Shown: one piece after another, positions 32,943-44,593 of the stretch
How positions within the stretch are numbered: the first letter of the stretch is position 1
Layout of the letters: each line of letters begins with the position of its first letter
Assembly (NCBI GenBank): GCA_014529385.2
Contig: CM043959.1
Location: 53,331,253 to 53,395,252 of the forward strand
Length of the DNA stretch: 64,000 nucleotides
Direction of reading: 5' to 3'
Source of the DNA: Adiantum capillus-veneris
Lineage: Eukaryota > Streptophyta > Polypodiopsida > Polypodiales > Pteridaceae
The notes under the pieces: model-generated
What the model was told of the DNA's origin: nothing
Database searches by the model: none
Seen by the model: only the letters and a program-made list of their open reading frames with translations
Program-made: the position numbers and the translations under genes

Positions 32943-32943
32943 G
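32722..32943 (+). repeat. 115-bp tandem duplication ahead of protease
   Basis: A unit of 115 bases (NEMENKEI, GEYYEGEEGNTTLP) occurs twice in a row with one or two differences. As 115 is not a multiple of three, it shifts the frame between gag and protease. The near-identity shows it is recent compared with the other damage. Confidence 0.9.
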
Positions 32944-33571
32944 ACATGGAAACCATGGCAATACTGGATAGTGGAGCTGGCATAGCCATAGCCACTAAAG
33001 CAATATGGGAATCATGGGGACAGCCAGCCATAAGACAAACTCGAATGAAATTGCAGTTGGCTGACGGACACATTGAAAGACCACTAGGACTGCTTGAAAA
33101 AGTGATAGTCAATTCCTGTGGAATTGAATATCAACACACTTTTGCCATAGTAGACTTTGGAAAAAACTCAACTATGAAATCATATTGGGAAGACCTTTCA
33201 TGCGACAAGTACAGCTTATCCAAGATTGGGGAAACAACTATCTGTACTTGAAGCAGGTGGGATCTATAACTAGAGTCAATCTAAAAGATCACACTTATAG
33301 AGATGTCTTGAAAACACCCATCCAAGAGTTTGATTCAGTCTCTTCGGGTGAAACCAAACTCCCATCCTGTTTAAACAAAGACACTCCTATTTGGATGTGC
33401 GGAGCTTCAGAAAATGGAAGCTTAAGACGAGAGGAATGTATCCTAGAAAAGGACTGCACATACAAAGCCTATGTACCTGAACCCTTTCCAGAGCATTTAT
33501 TTGAGCCATTTGAGTGGACTCAAATTGTAGCGACAATGGATGTATGTGTGAATACGTCTATGCCTACTTAA
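32944..33571 (+). pseudogene. first protease (retropepsin) of D
   Basis: Active-site block MAILDSGAGIA at about 32952-32984, then a frameshift near 33180 and ILGRPFMRQVQLIQDWG from 33182. Together these are the D-S/T-G and ILGR parts of a retropepsin, in the normal place between gag and RT. A Cys-containing tail runs to a TAA at 33569-33571. Frame broken, so inactive as it stands. Confidence 0.8.
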
Positions 33572-34057
33572 TTTTGCAATGAGGATGGCTACGACATAAT
33601 TCCCATCCAAATGACGTCGGCCCTCAACATTGAAAACGAAGATGAGGAACCCAAGGACTTGATGAAAGCTCAACAAGTCTTTTCAGACCTCTATTATGAT
33701 GCAACTGATGAATTAGATAAACACTCAGCTACCTCAGAAGATTCGGGGTCATAAAAAGATCATACGAGAGCTAAGTTACTCTTAAAGGGAGGGGAGGAAA
33801 AGTTTTTTGACTTTCCAAACCAAAAATCAAGAAGACAAAAGTGGTATAGACGAAAGAGAGACACCAATATCATGAAAACAAGACCTATGCCATTAGTCTC
33901 CAGTAAAACACAATTCCTGATGCAGATAGATACTAATGATTGTGTCAAGGACAAAATAACTAGCAAATATCCTTCAAACAAAAACTCATAAATGTCTCAG
34001 ACATCAAGAAAAGCAAGGAAGGGTACTTAAGAAAAATCTCATGATAAAAAACTACTC
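33572..34057 (+). mobile_element. protease-RT linker of D, decayed
   Basis: Acidic coding traces (ENEDEEPKDL near 33640) with several stops. No motif recognised. Confidence 0.5.
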
Positions 34058-35090
34058 ATGATGAGAGTCGAGCGGAAAAAGAAATATCAAGAGTTGAAAA
34101 AAGCTCTAAAGGAGATATACACAACCGAAATGGAAACCACGGAAGAGGATGGTAAGGATGTAATGCATGTTCCATCCCATTACAAAAAGTATAATCTCCA
34201 AGATCGGAAAATCATAATTGAACAACCTGTTAGGGAACTATGGAAACAAGGCGAATCTTACGAAGGACCTAAAAACGCTAAAAGGGTAGACTTGGCTAAA
34301 CTAGGAGAAGAGCCTAGACCTGCTTACATTGAAAATGACCTAACAGAAGAAGAAGAAAAGATTTTGATGAGCTTGTTAAAGGAATACCGAGATATCTTCG
34401 CTTGGTCTTACAAGGATCTCAAGGGTGTTGATCCAAAAATCTATCAACATACTATACCCATGAGAGATGATGCGAAACCAAGTAGATAGAGACCATACAC
34501 TTATAACAAAACATATGCCAGGAAGATCAAGGAAGAGATTGAAAAACTAAAGGAAGCTGAATTCATTTACGAAATTGAATACACAGATTGGGTATCTCCA
34601 ATTGTGGCAGTACCTAAGAAGAATGGGAAATTATGAGTGTGTGTTAATCTCAAAAAGGTGAATGCAGCTACCATTAGAGACAACTTTCCTCTTTCGATAA
34701 CTGAGCATGTTTTAGAACGAGTTGTAGAAAAAGAAGCTTACAGATTCTTAGATGGCTTTTCGGGATACAATCAACTTTTGGTTGACCAAAAAGATCAGCA
34801 TAAAACTGCTTTTGCAACAGAATGGGGTATATTTGCCTATCGGGTTATGCCGTTTGGGTTAACTAATTCTCCAGCCATGTTTCAGAGGTTGATGAGCCAT
34901 CCTTTCAAAGAGTATCTTTGGAAATTCTTAGAAGTATATATGGATGATCTATGCGTACATTCATCAATCCGGGCTGGTCATTTTGAACACCTCAAAAAGG
35001 TATTCGAGAAATGTAGACTTTATAGGTTTTGTTTAAATCCTGAAAAGTGCACATTCATGGGAAGACAAGGAAAATTCTTGGACATATAGT
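34058..35090 (+). pseudogene. reverse transcriptase of D
   Basis: N-terminal part with LLKEYRDIFAWSYKDLKGVD, the DWVSPIVAVPKKNGK block, a TGA at 34635-34637, then VNLKKVNAATIRDNFPL, FLDGFSGYNQ and MPFGLTNSPAMFQR. The catalytic box YMDD is intact at 34937-34948. Stops at 34487 and 34635 and a frameshift near 35075 break it. Ty3 type, like Athila/Tat RTs in the AWSYKDLKG block. Confidence 0.9.
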
Positions 35091-35740
35091 GTCTAAAAAT
35101 GGCATAGCTACTGATATTGAGAAGATTCATGTCATTGTTGATTTGCCTAGACCAACAATAGTCAAGGGGGTACAAGCCTTCATGGGACATTGTGAATATT
35201 ACCGACGGTTCATCTATGTGTATGCTATAATTGCAAAACCCATGTATAGCTTGATTACGCACTTTGAATGGACCGAGGCATGTGAAGAATCCTTCATGAA
35301 GCTTAAGCAAGATCTCACCTCAACTCCAATATTGAAAGCACCAGATTGGGATAAGGTATTCCATGTACATGTAGATGCTTCAAACTTTGCTATTGGTTGT
35401 ATATTAGCTCAACCAGGAGATGGGAAAATTGACTTTCCTATTTCTTATGCTAGCCGACAATTGGACATGTCAGAAAAGATTTACACCACCATCGAAAGAG
35501 AAGGACTAAGAATGATCTATGCCGTTAAAAAGTATAGACATTACCTATTAGCCAACAAGTTTGTGTTCTTTATGGACCACCAAGCTTTGTTGTATTTGGT
35601 CAACAAGCCATGCAGCAGAGGGAGAATAGTGAGATGGTTCATCATTCTTGTCAAATTTGATTTCACCTTGGTTGTAAAAAAAGGCACTACACATCAATGA
35701 GCAGATCACTTGTCAAGGATTGTTTCACGGGAATCACCTA
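35091..35740 (+). pseudogene. RNase H of D
   Basis: Begins GHIVSKNGIATD and GHCEYYRRFI (RT thumb and connection), then HVHVDASNFAIGCIL, IEREGLRMIYAVKKYRHYLL, FFMDHQAL and, after a TGA at 35698-35700, ADHLSR. The acidic sites D, E, D and final D are all visible, so only the stop and upstream frameshift spoil it. It removes RNA from RNA-DNA hybrids during replication. Confidence 0.88.
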
Positions 35741-37253
35741 AAGGGGTAGACGATGATCTACCAGATACCTATTTGTTCTCCGTGGAAATGATACCTAGAT
35801 GGTCGAAAAACATTGTGTCATTGATGACAATAGCTCAAGTGGATTCACAAATACCACTTCCTATCACAATCGATTTAATCAATCAATCGGCTATGTATCA
35901 ATTACTATCTGAAAGGCTATACAAAAGAAATCGGGGTGGGATATTGCTTTTATGCATTAACCCTGAAGAAAAAGAACAATACCTAAGTCAAGCACATGTT
36001 ACCATAGTAGGACTTCACTTTGCGGAAGACCAAACTATGCAATGAATCTTGAGACTTGGAGTATTTTGGCTGACTATGAGGACAGATGTTAGATCCCTAT
36101 TCCTCATGTAACATTGTTTCAAATGTCATTTGTTCCTGAGTGGAGTATTTATCTGGTTACTTACTTATCGAGCCAAACATTTCTTGAGGATATGAGTAAA
36201 CGCCGTCAAAGAGCAATTGAAACTGAAGCAAGAGACTATGCTCTTATTGGGAACCAATTGTATCGGAGAGATAAAGATCAACATTTGCGTCTTTGTGCAA
36301 ATGAAAACGAGTATATTCCGATTATAGAACAAGCACATGCTGGGTTAGCTGGAGGTCACTTTTCTAGTGAGACCATTGCAAGAGCGATCTTGATGGCAAG
36401 CATATGGTGGCCAACACTTTTTGCAGATGCCAAATAATATGTTTGAAGGTGTGATGCTTGTCAACGAGAAAAAATTCCAACATGAGTAGACATCATGCCC
36501 TTAAGACCAATGATGGGGGCTAGAGCTTTTGCAAAATGGGATATAGATTTTGTTGGACCGATACAACCACCTGCCTATAGAACCCAAGCTCAATATATCA
36601 TTGTAGCTACAGACTATTTGATCAAGTGGGCCAAGGCTAAAGTGGCTCAAAAGAATGATGCCAGAACCACTGTTGCATTCTTATATGAGTATGTATTCAC
36701 GAGATATGGACTGCCAATAGAGATTGTCAGTGATCGGGGAACTCATTTCCTCAATGAGAAAATAGAGTATTTGCTTAATGAGTTTATGGTCATCCATAAC
36801 AAATCAGCTCCCTATCACCCACAAGCAAACGAACAAGCTGAGCATACGAATAAAATTCTTAGCTCGGTGCTGACTAAAGTGGTTAGTTCAAGAAGGAAAG
36901 ACTGGGAACTGAATCTCCATGCTACTCTATTGGCTTATCGAGTTTCATTCAAAACAGCTCTAAATGCTACACCCTTTAACCTTGTTTATGGTCTTGATGC
37001 CATACTGCCAATAGAATTTCTATTGTCGACATTAAGGGTAGCACAGAATCTTGAGTGGACTGGACATGAATTGTCAGAAAGACTTGAAGATTTGGAAAAG
37101 CTAGATGAGCAAAGGCTAACTGCTGTAGCTCATATCTATGCACAAAAGCAAAAACAAAAACAGTTTTTTGATTCCCACTTAATCACAAAAATCTTCAAGA
37201 AAGGAGACTTAATTCTAGTCTACTCCCTTAAGCAACACATTCCCAAAATTTAA
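35741..37253 (+). pseudogene. integrase of D with two H2C2-like modules
   Basis: Two zinc-module copies lie in tandem. The first (about 35890-36128) has LLSERLYKRN, AHVTIVGLHFAED and HCFKC. The second (36190-36470) has LIGNQLYRRD, AHAGLAGGHFSSE and RCDAC. Both have His-x6-His and Cys-x2-Cys with about 30 residues between, and stops at 36043, 36109, 36435 and 36483. The core follows with WDIDFVG, SDRGTHFLNEK and HPQANEQAEHTNK, the D, D and E sites, then a C-terminal part to 37253. Doubling of the zinc module is unusual. Confidence 0.82.
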
Positions 37254-38095
37254 TAAAAAGAGAAACGGACCATTTATCATTGAAGATGTATCTCCAAGTG
37301 GAGCAGTAAAATTGTCCACTCTAGATGGTGAACCTATGGCTAATTGGATTAGTGGATGTCGTTTAAACAAATACAAATTTGCCACTAACCAATGAATTTC
37401 TAGAGAGAATGCATGCATCCAAACAAAGGAAGATCAAACGACAGCAGGTTATTGGTGAAGCCCAAGAGGAAGCTAGACTTCGGGTACTCAAGCGTAAAGC
37501 TGCTCTCAAGAATCAACAGATACCGATTCCCATCAATACTTTGGAAATAGATGATCGACAATGGGAATTACCTGAAGACACAGTTTCAACAGATGATGAT
37601 GACTGGTTAGATGGAATGGATCTGTGCATCAAATTACAACTCAACAATCATAGCACCAATGCTTTGGTAGACACAGGAGCTAGAGTGAATGCAGTCAGTT
37701 ATTCCACATACAAGAAGGCAACAAGTCAAGCATTGACAACATAAATAGCAACAATCAAAGGATGCAACAAGAATCCAACTCCAACATTGGGAGTAGTACA
37801 CTTGAACGTGCTAGTACATGGATGTTCATGTCCTCATCAGTTTGTATGCTTGCCAGATGAACACATGAATGAAACGATGATTCTTGGAATTCCCTGGATG
37901 CGTACATACAAAGCAATACCAGATTGGGATACAAATCAACTAAAGCTATCACCTAAAGGAGGGCAACTCATTGTTCCAATTGCACCAAGCAAGGCGGAAT
38001 GGAAAAGAAGCTATCAGCAGACCAATCCACGAAGCCAATCTTCTCCATCCCCTCAACAATCAAATGCTACATGTAACATGGAAGGAGTCAGGTAG
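37254..38095 (+). pseudogene. post-integrase retropepsin-like region of D
   Basis: After the integrase C-terminus (SRKRNGPFI-like, then WISGCRLNKYKF) a new coding section has a basic coiled-coil-like start (MHASKQRKIKRQQ), acidic DTVSTDDDDWLDGM, then NALVDTGARVNAVSY at about 37655-37700. DTGA at 37670-37681 is the retropepsin active-site signature. After a stop at 37742 comes MILGIPWMRTYKAIPDWDT (from 37877), the ILG flap-side block and Asp-Trp. D already has a protease before RT, so this is a second one. The same module follows integrase in C. Alternatives: a structural, non-catalytic copy or a captured retropepsin-like host domain. Confidence 0.75.
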
Positions 38096-38680
38096 ATTTG
38101 GGTACCAAAAGCACAGCTTAAGGATAAACCGATTCAAATCTGGGTGCCTAAAACTTCACCAATGAAACAAAAGAAGATTCCAAGGATTCGAACACATGAT
38201 TAAGCGTCTCCAAACAAGGAACCTAACATGAAAATGGTTTGGAAGAAAAAGGAGCACTTATCTTCTCCACAAACCACGAAACCAATCAAGCAATGGCATT
38301 AAGTCTCAACAGACTCCACCACACCATGCAGCACCAAGCCGACCGAGCTACCAATGGAGAGAAAAAGCTCGACAACAGTCAAAAGTGCTATCAACAGCTC
38401 AAGCAATCATAGTGCTAAAGCACCCTGATGGTACAATCAAACAGAGAGCACAAAAGCTACAATATTTTCTCTTTGGAAGACATCAGCAGCAAACCTCGAC
38501 ATCGGAAACCCTTGAGTTAATTACTCAAGACCCAGCTCTTGTACATCATATGGGTTTGAATCGCATTGATCTTCATATCATGGTAGAGCCAATCACGGCT
38601 ATGCATAGACACGGTTGTTCAACCCATGCACACAGTCGTCCCGGAGTATGCCATCTAGGAGGGGTGGAAGGACACTAAGT
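38096..38680 (+). pseudogene. tail of the post-integrase ORF of D
   Basis: Continues the previous ORF with several stops. IWVPK occurs twice (near 38097 and 38139) and is shared with C. From 38385 a 97-codon open piece includes LKHPDGTIKQRAQKLQYFLF and LITQDPALVHHMGLNRIDLH. No family recognised. It ends just at a purine-rich stretch. Confidence 0.5.
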
Positions 38681-38722
38681 ACTAAGTAATTAAGGGCAAT
38701 GTTTGAAGAGGGAGGAAAAGTT
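38653..38722 (+). other. internal purine tracts of D
   Basis: Two purine-rich runs, AGGAGGGGTGGAAGGA (38653-38668) and GAAGAGGGAGGAAAAG (about 38705-38720), follow the post-integrase ORF. C has a comparable tract at 15735-15750. They resemble polypurine tracts but are over 10 kb from the LTR. Confidence 0.4.
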
Positions 38723-40290
38723 CTATGTTAACGTGTGTTTTTTTGCAAAATCACCTAATGATGCCCTTATAATTCATCATCAAGGGAAAATTTACTGATA
38801 ATATCTTCCTAATGAGTGTAAATAGTGTATATACTATTAGAAAATCATAAAAAATAGTCCTTTTTTGGGTATTTTTCATCATTTTTTTAATAAGGAGTCT
38901 TAAAAATGAAGAAATCCAACAAATAGCAATAAAAATGTGTTTTTCAAGGGATTTTCTTAATTATTGGATTTTTACTTTACTTTTGTAGAGCATTTTGCTA
39001 TTTTCTTTGAATTTTTCAAAATAACATATCAAAATTAATAATAAATAGCAGGGAAGCTCAGATGGAAATATGGAAGACACGATGGTGATCACAAAGACAA
39101 GGTGGACCAGCACAAAAATCTTCATTGAAATCAGAAGATGGAAGCGGGAAGCCTAAATTAGGCGGCCATACCTACTTTTGCAAAATTCTTGCAAAATGAG
39201 CTACAGGAATCCGATCAGGAAATTTTTTTGAGTCTAACATAGATTTCACGGCTTAGTAGGACTAACGGGGGAATCAAAGGAAATTTGGTTCGGGAAGTCC
39301 AGGTATAGATATCCATGGTAGGCTAAAACCACCTCATTTCCACTTGGAGCCTTTGTAGAGAGAGATTTCGGCTCTTTTGCGCGACATTTTCGGAGTCCAC
39401 AGTTGACCATTTTCAGCGTCGTCTCACATGAGACATGAGGGGTAAGTCCTTTACTCATTGTACGGCCGGTAGCTAGTCTAAAGCCTTAGAAAAAACCCTA
39501 GAAACCGAGCAGTGCACGAAGACCTACAACCTAAAACTGACCATAGCAACCTGCCAGCTTGACCAAATCAGATGGGATTTGAACCATAGCATGCCCTAAC
39601 ATATTAGAACCTTTCTATACCATTAGATGACCATTGGACTGGGGTCAAGGGGGTCCCCAATAGAAAAATTAGGTATTTGGCAAATGCCAGAATTCCAACC
39701 TGACTCCACAGATGGCTTGCTAATGAGGCCCATATACAATGTATATGATTGGTTTGGTGAAATCCATCAAGCAAAGCCCTCGAAAAGCAGAAAATAGCTC
39801 AAAGGTTACAAAGCGTCAAAGTCGACATACGAGGCCAAACTGACTCCAAATGAGCCAGAATTCGACAGGTAGCTTCACGACTTGTTACGGGCAAGTCCAA
39901 AGCCTCAAAGTTGACCGACCAACCCAACATATAGAGTAGTCACAAAAAACGGTGATTTCAGAGTCGACAGAGCTTAAAGTGATGCCGGCATGACCAAACT
40001 TGACCAAATTTAATTTAGGACTTGTATTAGGTGTATGAAACATGTCTAGGTCAAAATTTGTGGGTTTTGCAAAGTTTTTGTCACTGAAGTTAATAATCGA
40101 GATTATTTACTTTTGCATCAGTTTTGCTTGGAAATTGTCAAATCACCTCACCTATCATGTGTACACACCTATTACATGCCAAAAATCAAGTATGAGCCAG
40201 AATGACCACCATTACTTGTAAAATTGCCAGAAAACGCAAAGAAGTCTTTGCAAGCCAAAATTTGGGCTATTATCAACTTCTCTTGATCCA
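38723..40290 (+). mobile_element. pol to third-ORF spacer of D
   Basis: About 1.57 kb without coding. The first part is T-rich. The second part contains phrases from the leader repeats and one palindrome copy at 40088-40113 (AGTTAATAATCGAGATTATT). So sequence of the same repeat family lies before gag and before the third ORF. Confidence 0.6.
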
Positions 40291-43155
40291 ATGGAGAGGG
40301 CCAAGAAAAAGCTAAACCAGAAAGAGAAACTACAAGAACTGCCTGCTTATCAACTGGACCCTGAGTCAGTCAAAGCGGCAAAGGCATCCTACCTTTCTAG
40401 AGAACAGCTGGAAGAGCACCACACTACGGTCTTCACTGGAAGGTTCAAGAGTGAAGAAGGGCATCAGGTGGAGTTGCAAGTCCTGCCTAAAGAGGTCTAT
40501 GATGTAGCTGCCAAGCCAGAGACCAAAGAGGCTAACCGCAAGTAGGGGCTCATGCATTTCTACGAACAAGAGCCTTGCGGAGTGGACTTTCAAAAAGCTT
40601 ACGAGCTTCTATCCACCATCAAAGAGGACGGAACCGCACAAATATCTGACACCCAAGGGAACAAGGTCGAGGTAGTAATCACAAAAGAGATAGTGGTAGA
40701 GAAACTTAAATTGCCCACTGAAGGAATGACCATGCGGGCAAGAGACAAGAAAACCGCAGGCACATTTACCAAGGAGATAGCCGCGACTACATTCGCTGAT
40801 CTTATCCACAAACAGGTGGAAGAACCAACCCGTTTGTACCATCAACACTTCCATTTTCTGGAAAAAAGACCAACAATACACCAAATCACGTCGTGGCCAC
40901 CACCTTCACTCAGGTTCTTAAGTCAACAACAAGGCAGTCTGTGGACCATGCACAGTATGTCTTGACAGCCTTTAAGGGCACCAAGAAGGAAGGCAAAATC
41001 ACATACTTGGGCACGCCAGAGGTGTTGACTAGAATAGTGTATCATGCCATCAACATGGCCGACAACCTATCGCCTGCCTCTGATCAGAATACATGGATTT
41101 TGGCTGCACAACCCTCTCCACGAGCTACTAGGTCAGGTAAAAGTTCCCATAAATCAGATGATGAGTCACCTAACAGCTCACCAGAACGGCACAATAGTGA
41201 GAGCTATGACAACAAAGAAAAGAGAGCTCGGAGAAACGAGATGAAGAGGAAAGCTGTGGCTGCACACCAAGAGGAGCCAGCTCAAACACAAGCGCGTTTT
41301 GAAAGAGAAAAACACGCTTATCAGCGTAGTAGGCAAGCACAAGGTAAGGACCCAGAAAAGTGGGTACCCACAGGACTCAAAGGACCTCGAACAAAGCCAT
41401 ACCAGAAAAGAGGCAGATGATCCAACATAATATTTAGAAAGAATGTACCAAGAGGCCAAAGCCCTAAAATTGAAAGAGGTAGAAGAAGCTGCAAAGAAAT
41501 CTGAGGAAACGGCTACACAAGAGCAAAGCCATGGATCTCCTCGACGCGCCTCACCGCCTCTAGAACAACCAGACCATCCCATGCCTAGCCCACCACTATC
41601 ACCAGCAGGCAAAGGTATCAATGAAGAAGCAGAGACTGAAAAAGAGAAAGATTATGAGTCCACCCAATGAACAGAATCTACACAAGAAGCTGACCACCTC
41701 GACACGGACAAAAAAAAGAAGCCGAGCCAGAACTAGAGCATGCAGCAAAAGAGACTCAAAAGCAGGAAGAAGAAAAGACAAGTCAATCGGAACAAGAAAC
41801 TGATAAGGAAGCATATACAGAAAAAGAGCCTACCACTACATATGAGACGAAGCCCGAGCCAAGGAGCCCGAGCTAAAGAAGGAAGAAAGGCTGGCACCTG
41901 AAGAGACAGCGAGGGTTGAGACAACACCATCCACTTCTACTCAGCCAGAAACTGTCGAGGCATCAAAGCCTCAGGATGGCCAAGAAGAAGACCGACCATC
42001 TACCTCCACACAAGAACCACCAGCAATTACGACGCAGCAAGAAGCAACACATGAGGCTGCAGGCACACCCCAGCTGGCATGACAAGAGCAGTGGTAGACA
42101 AACGATGAAGTTATAATACAGGTCAATGACTATGCACGCCAGATGCAAGAAATGATGGAGAAAATCCATTCAACAGCTTTGAGCCACAACACAAATACCA
42201 AGGAATTAGAAATGGTGATGGACGCTCTTCAAGGAGAGCTAGAAGATTGGATGATTATCATCACTGATCTCCAAAGGCAAGTACAACAGCTGAAGGCAGA
42301 AGCAGAACAACATTAGATAGCCAGGGATAAACAAAAAAAAGAAATGGAGGAGTTAGGTGACCTCCTCACTAAATTATCTGATGCCTGCAAGGTAAAAGAT
42401 GAGCAGCTGATAGAAGTCACGAATGAACTTCTTACCACCTCTCTGTCAGCTCAAAAAATTCAAGTGCAGTTAGATTTTTCCAATGCTTCCTTGTAATATT
42501 TTGAACAGAGAATCAATGATCACGCCATTTTCTTAGGACAAATCAGAGAAAACCCAGTCATGGCCTCGATCAAGGGAGCTGATGAAGTGTACAAGGCACT
42601 TGAAAAGAGAAACAAGGACTTAGAATTGGAATGAAAGCTTGAACAATCACAGCACAGAGACTTGGCACTGATGCGGGCTCAAAGACAGGAGGAGCTCCTA
42701 AAGGAGATAACAGAACTCAAGCGGCTAAACCAACTCCTCAGAGATACAGGCACGCAAGAAGAGGCAGGCACTTTAGAGCCGACACAAATAGAAATACCCT
42801 CGGTCTCGTTTGCTGAGTTTGAGACGTAGTCCATAGCAAAGCCGAGTGGTGATGAAGATTTTCATATTCACATCATAGATGTAGATACAATGCCAATGGT
42901 CCAGCTGTCAAAAGCTGAAGAAGATGCATTGAAGGAGAAGATCGCCTTAGAGGTGGATGAGAAAAGGAAGGCCGCTATGGATTGGGAGTTGAGAGTTTTA
43001 CACTCTGTCAACGTCACTCAACTCACTCCCAATCATATCAACGCTCAATGGCACCAACAATCCCAGTCGTACCCTCTCATCAAAGTAGAACTTTTGCAGG
43101 TGAAATAAAGGTTATACAAGGATATGCAAGAAGATGACGCAGATAAAGACCACCC
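40291..43155 (+). pseudogene. third ORF of D, 5' part (coiled-coil-rich, unknown)
   Basis: Starts at an ATG at 40291 (MERAKKKLNQKEKLQELPAY). After a TAG at 40543-40545 the same frame goes on, with FYEQEPCGVDFQKAYELL. Frameshifts follow near 40880, 41430, 41680 and 41850. The middle is low-complexity and rich in Glu, Lys, Pro and Thr. From about 42110 to 42760 long heptad-like stretches appear (MQEMMEKIHSTALSH, LQGELEDWMIIITDLQRQ, LLKEITELKRLNQLL), typical of coiled coils. The last part, MVQLSKAEEDALKEK, runs into the insertion site of E. Its place is that of env-like ORFs in Athila-type elements. I saw no clear membrane segment. Confidence 0.65.
43151..43155. repeat. target duplication of E, left copy
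   Basis: CACCC, repeated at 48385-48389 after element E. It shows E integrated into the third ORF of D. Confidence 0.9.
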
Positions 43156-43382
43156 TGTTACCATATATATGTGGTAGTGATGTGTGTGAACACACTAGGA
43201 CCACTCGGGCATTTTTTCCCTCTTTGGGAGGTTTTTTCCCCCGAGCATTGTATATACACCCATCACTCTAGGGCTATCTATCTTTCCATTGCACACTAAG
43301 TATCACACTCTCTATTGTGTGCCTTGAGCTTCCTTCATCTTCTCCAAGCTGTGTGTGTTTCTCTGCAACCCTAAATCCAACA
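43156..43382 (+). repeat. 5' LTR of E
   Basis: TGTTACCATAT to AAATCCAACA, 227 bases. A TATATACACC stretch near 43250 may be its TATA element. Confidence 0.93.
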
Positions 43383-43384
43383 AT

Positions 43385-43396
43385 TGGTATTAGAGC
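43385..43396 (+). other. primer-binding site of E (initiator tRNA-Met)
   Basis: TGGTATTAGAGC, two bases after the LTR; one base differs from the common TGGTATCAGAGC. Confidence 0.85.
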
Positions 43397-43738
43397 AGGT
43401 TGCGTCCTCTCGGGCTTAGTCGCCAGCTGCTCCAGCACACGCCTGCTCACTTTCTTCGGTGAGCTTTGGCAAGCATTCGCAGGTCGACAAAAATTTTGGG
43501 AGAACTCAAAGAGCTCAGTCTGCTGAGATTTTTGATTCGGGCTCATTTCGGCCTCCGTTTCCACTACATGCAGTACTACACAAGCTATTTCGTCATTTTG
43601 TGCTGAATTTCTGTCAATGCTGTTTTTTGTATAACAGGTGCCTCATAGTCTTCTACTATTTGTGCTATATAGCACGTGTTGTTCTCGCTCCATTTCTCCT
43701 ATTTTCGGGCAGTTTTCACATCAGGTGCAGCATTTATC

Positions 43739-44593
43739 ATGGCTGACAACAACACAGATGTGTTCAAGATGTTTGCTACTGAGGATAGGTTGGATGGGGA
43801 CAACTACCCTATGTGGGCTTATATGATGCAACATGTTCTTGTGTCAAAGGGCGTATGGAACATTGTGCAGGGCATTGATGTACGTCCTGGTTCTGAGGAT
43901 GCAGGCGATGTTGAGGATGTTGCAGGTTTTGCTGCAAGGATTGCTGCTATTAGAGTTGTTTTGCCTATGGCAGAACAATCTCGTAGGGATATAAAGGATG
44001 CGCACGCTCATGCATTGATTGTGTTGTCTATGAAGCGGTTGTCTGTGAAGCGCACCATTGTTCCCCACATTCGTTTAGCAAAATCTGCAAAAAAGGCTTG
44101 GGATATATTGGCTGGTCTTTATGCAAGTCGCAATGAGGCTAAAAATGCTTTGCTGCGTAAAGAGCTAGAGTCGAAGATTATGCATGAGGAAGATGATATG
44201 GACACTTTTCTTGCTAGTGTCAAGGATATCAATGAGCAACTTATTTCTGCAGGTGAAGTCATTTCAGACAGTTCCCTTGTGCAGACTATTCTTGATGCTT
44301 TACCAGATTCCTACCAGACTTTTGCTAGTACTTGGAGACTAATGACCCAAGGAAATCCTAAAGTTGTCAAGTTTGATGCATTATGCACATTGCTGTTGCA
44401 AGAGTCACTTTCTAGAAAAAACAGAACTAGGCAGTGTGCAGTTGAATAGGCCTTTATTGCTTCTCAAAGAAAGGGTGGTAACAGCAATGCGGCCACTTCT
44501 TATGGTTCTACTGCGAGTGGCGAAACTTCTGTTCCTAATGCTTCTGCTGGCAGCAATTTATCTGGAAATTCTAACGATAAGGGCAAAAAGAAG
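43739..44593 (+). pseudogene. gag of E
   Basis: Start codon at 43739 (MADNNTDVFKMFATEDRLDG). Copia-type gag with NYPMWAYMMQHVL, AKKAWDILAGLYASRNEA and MHEEDDMDTFL. A TAG at 44447-44449 ends the first frame of about 236 codons. The frame goes on toward a zinc knuckle at 44597. Capsid protein of the particle. Confidence 0.88.
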
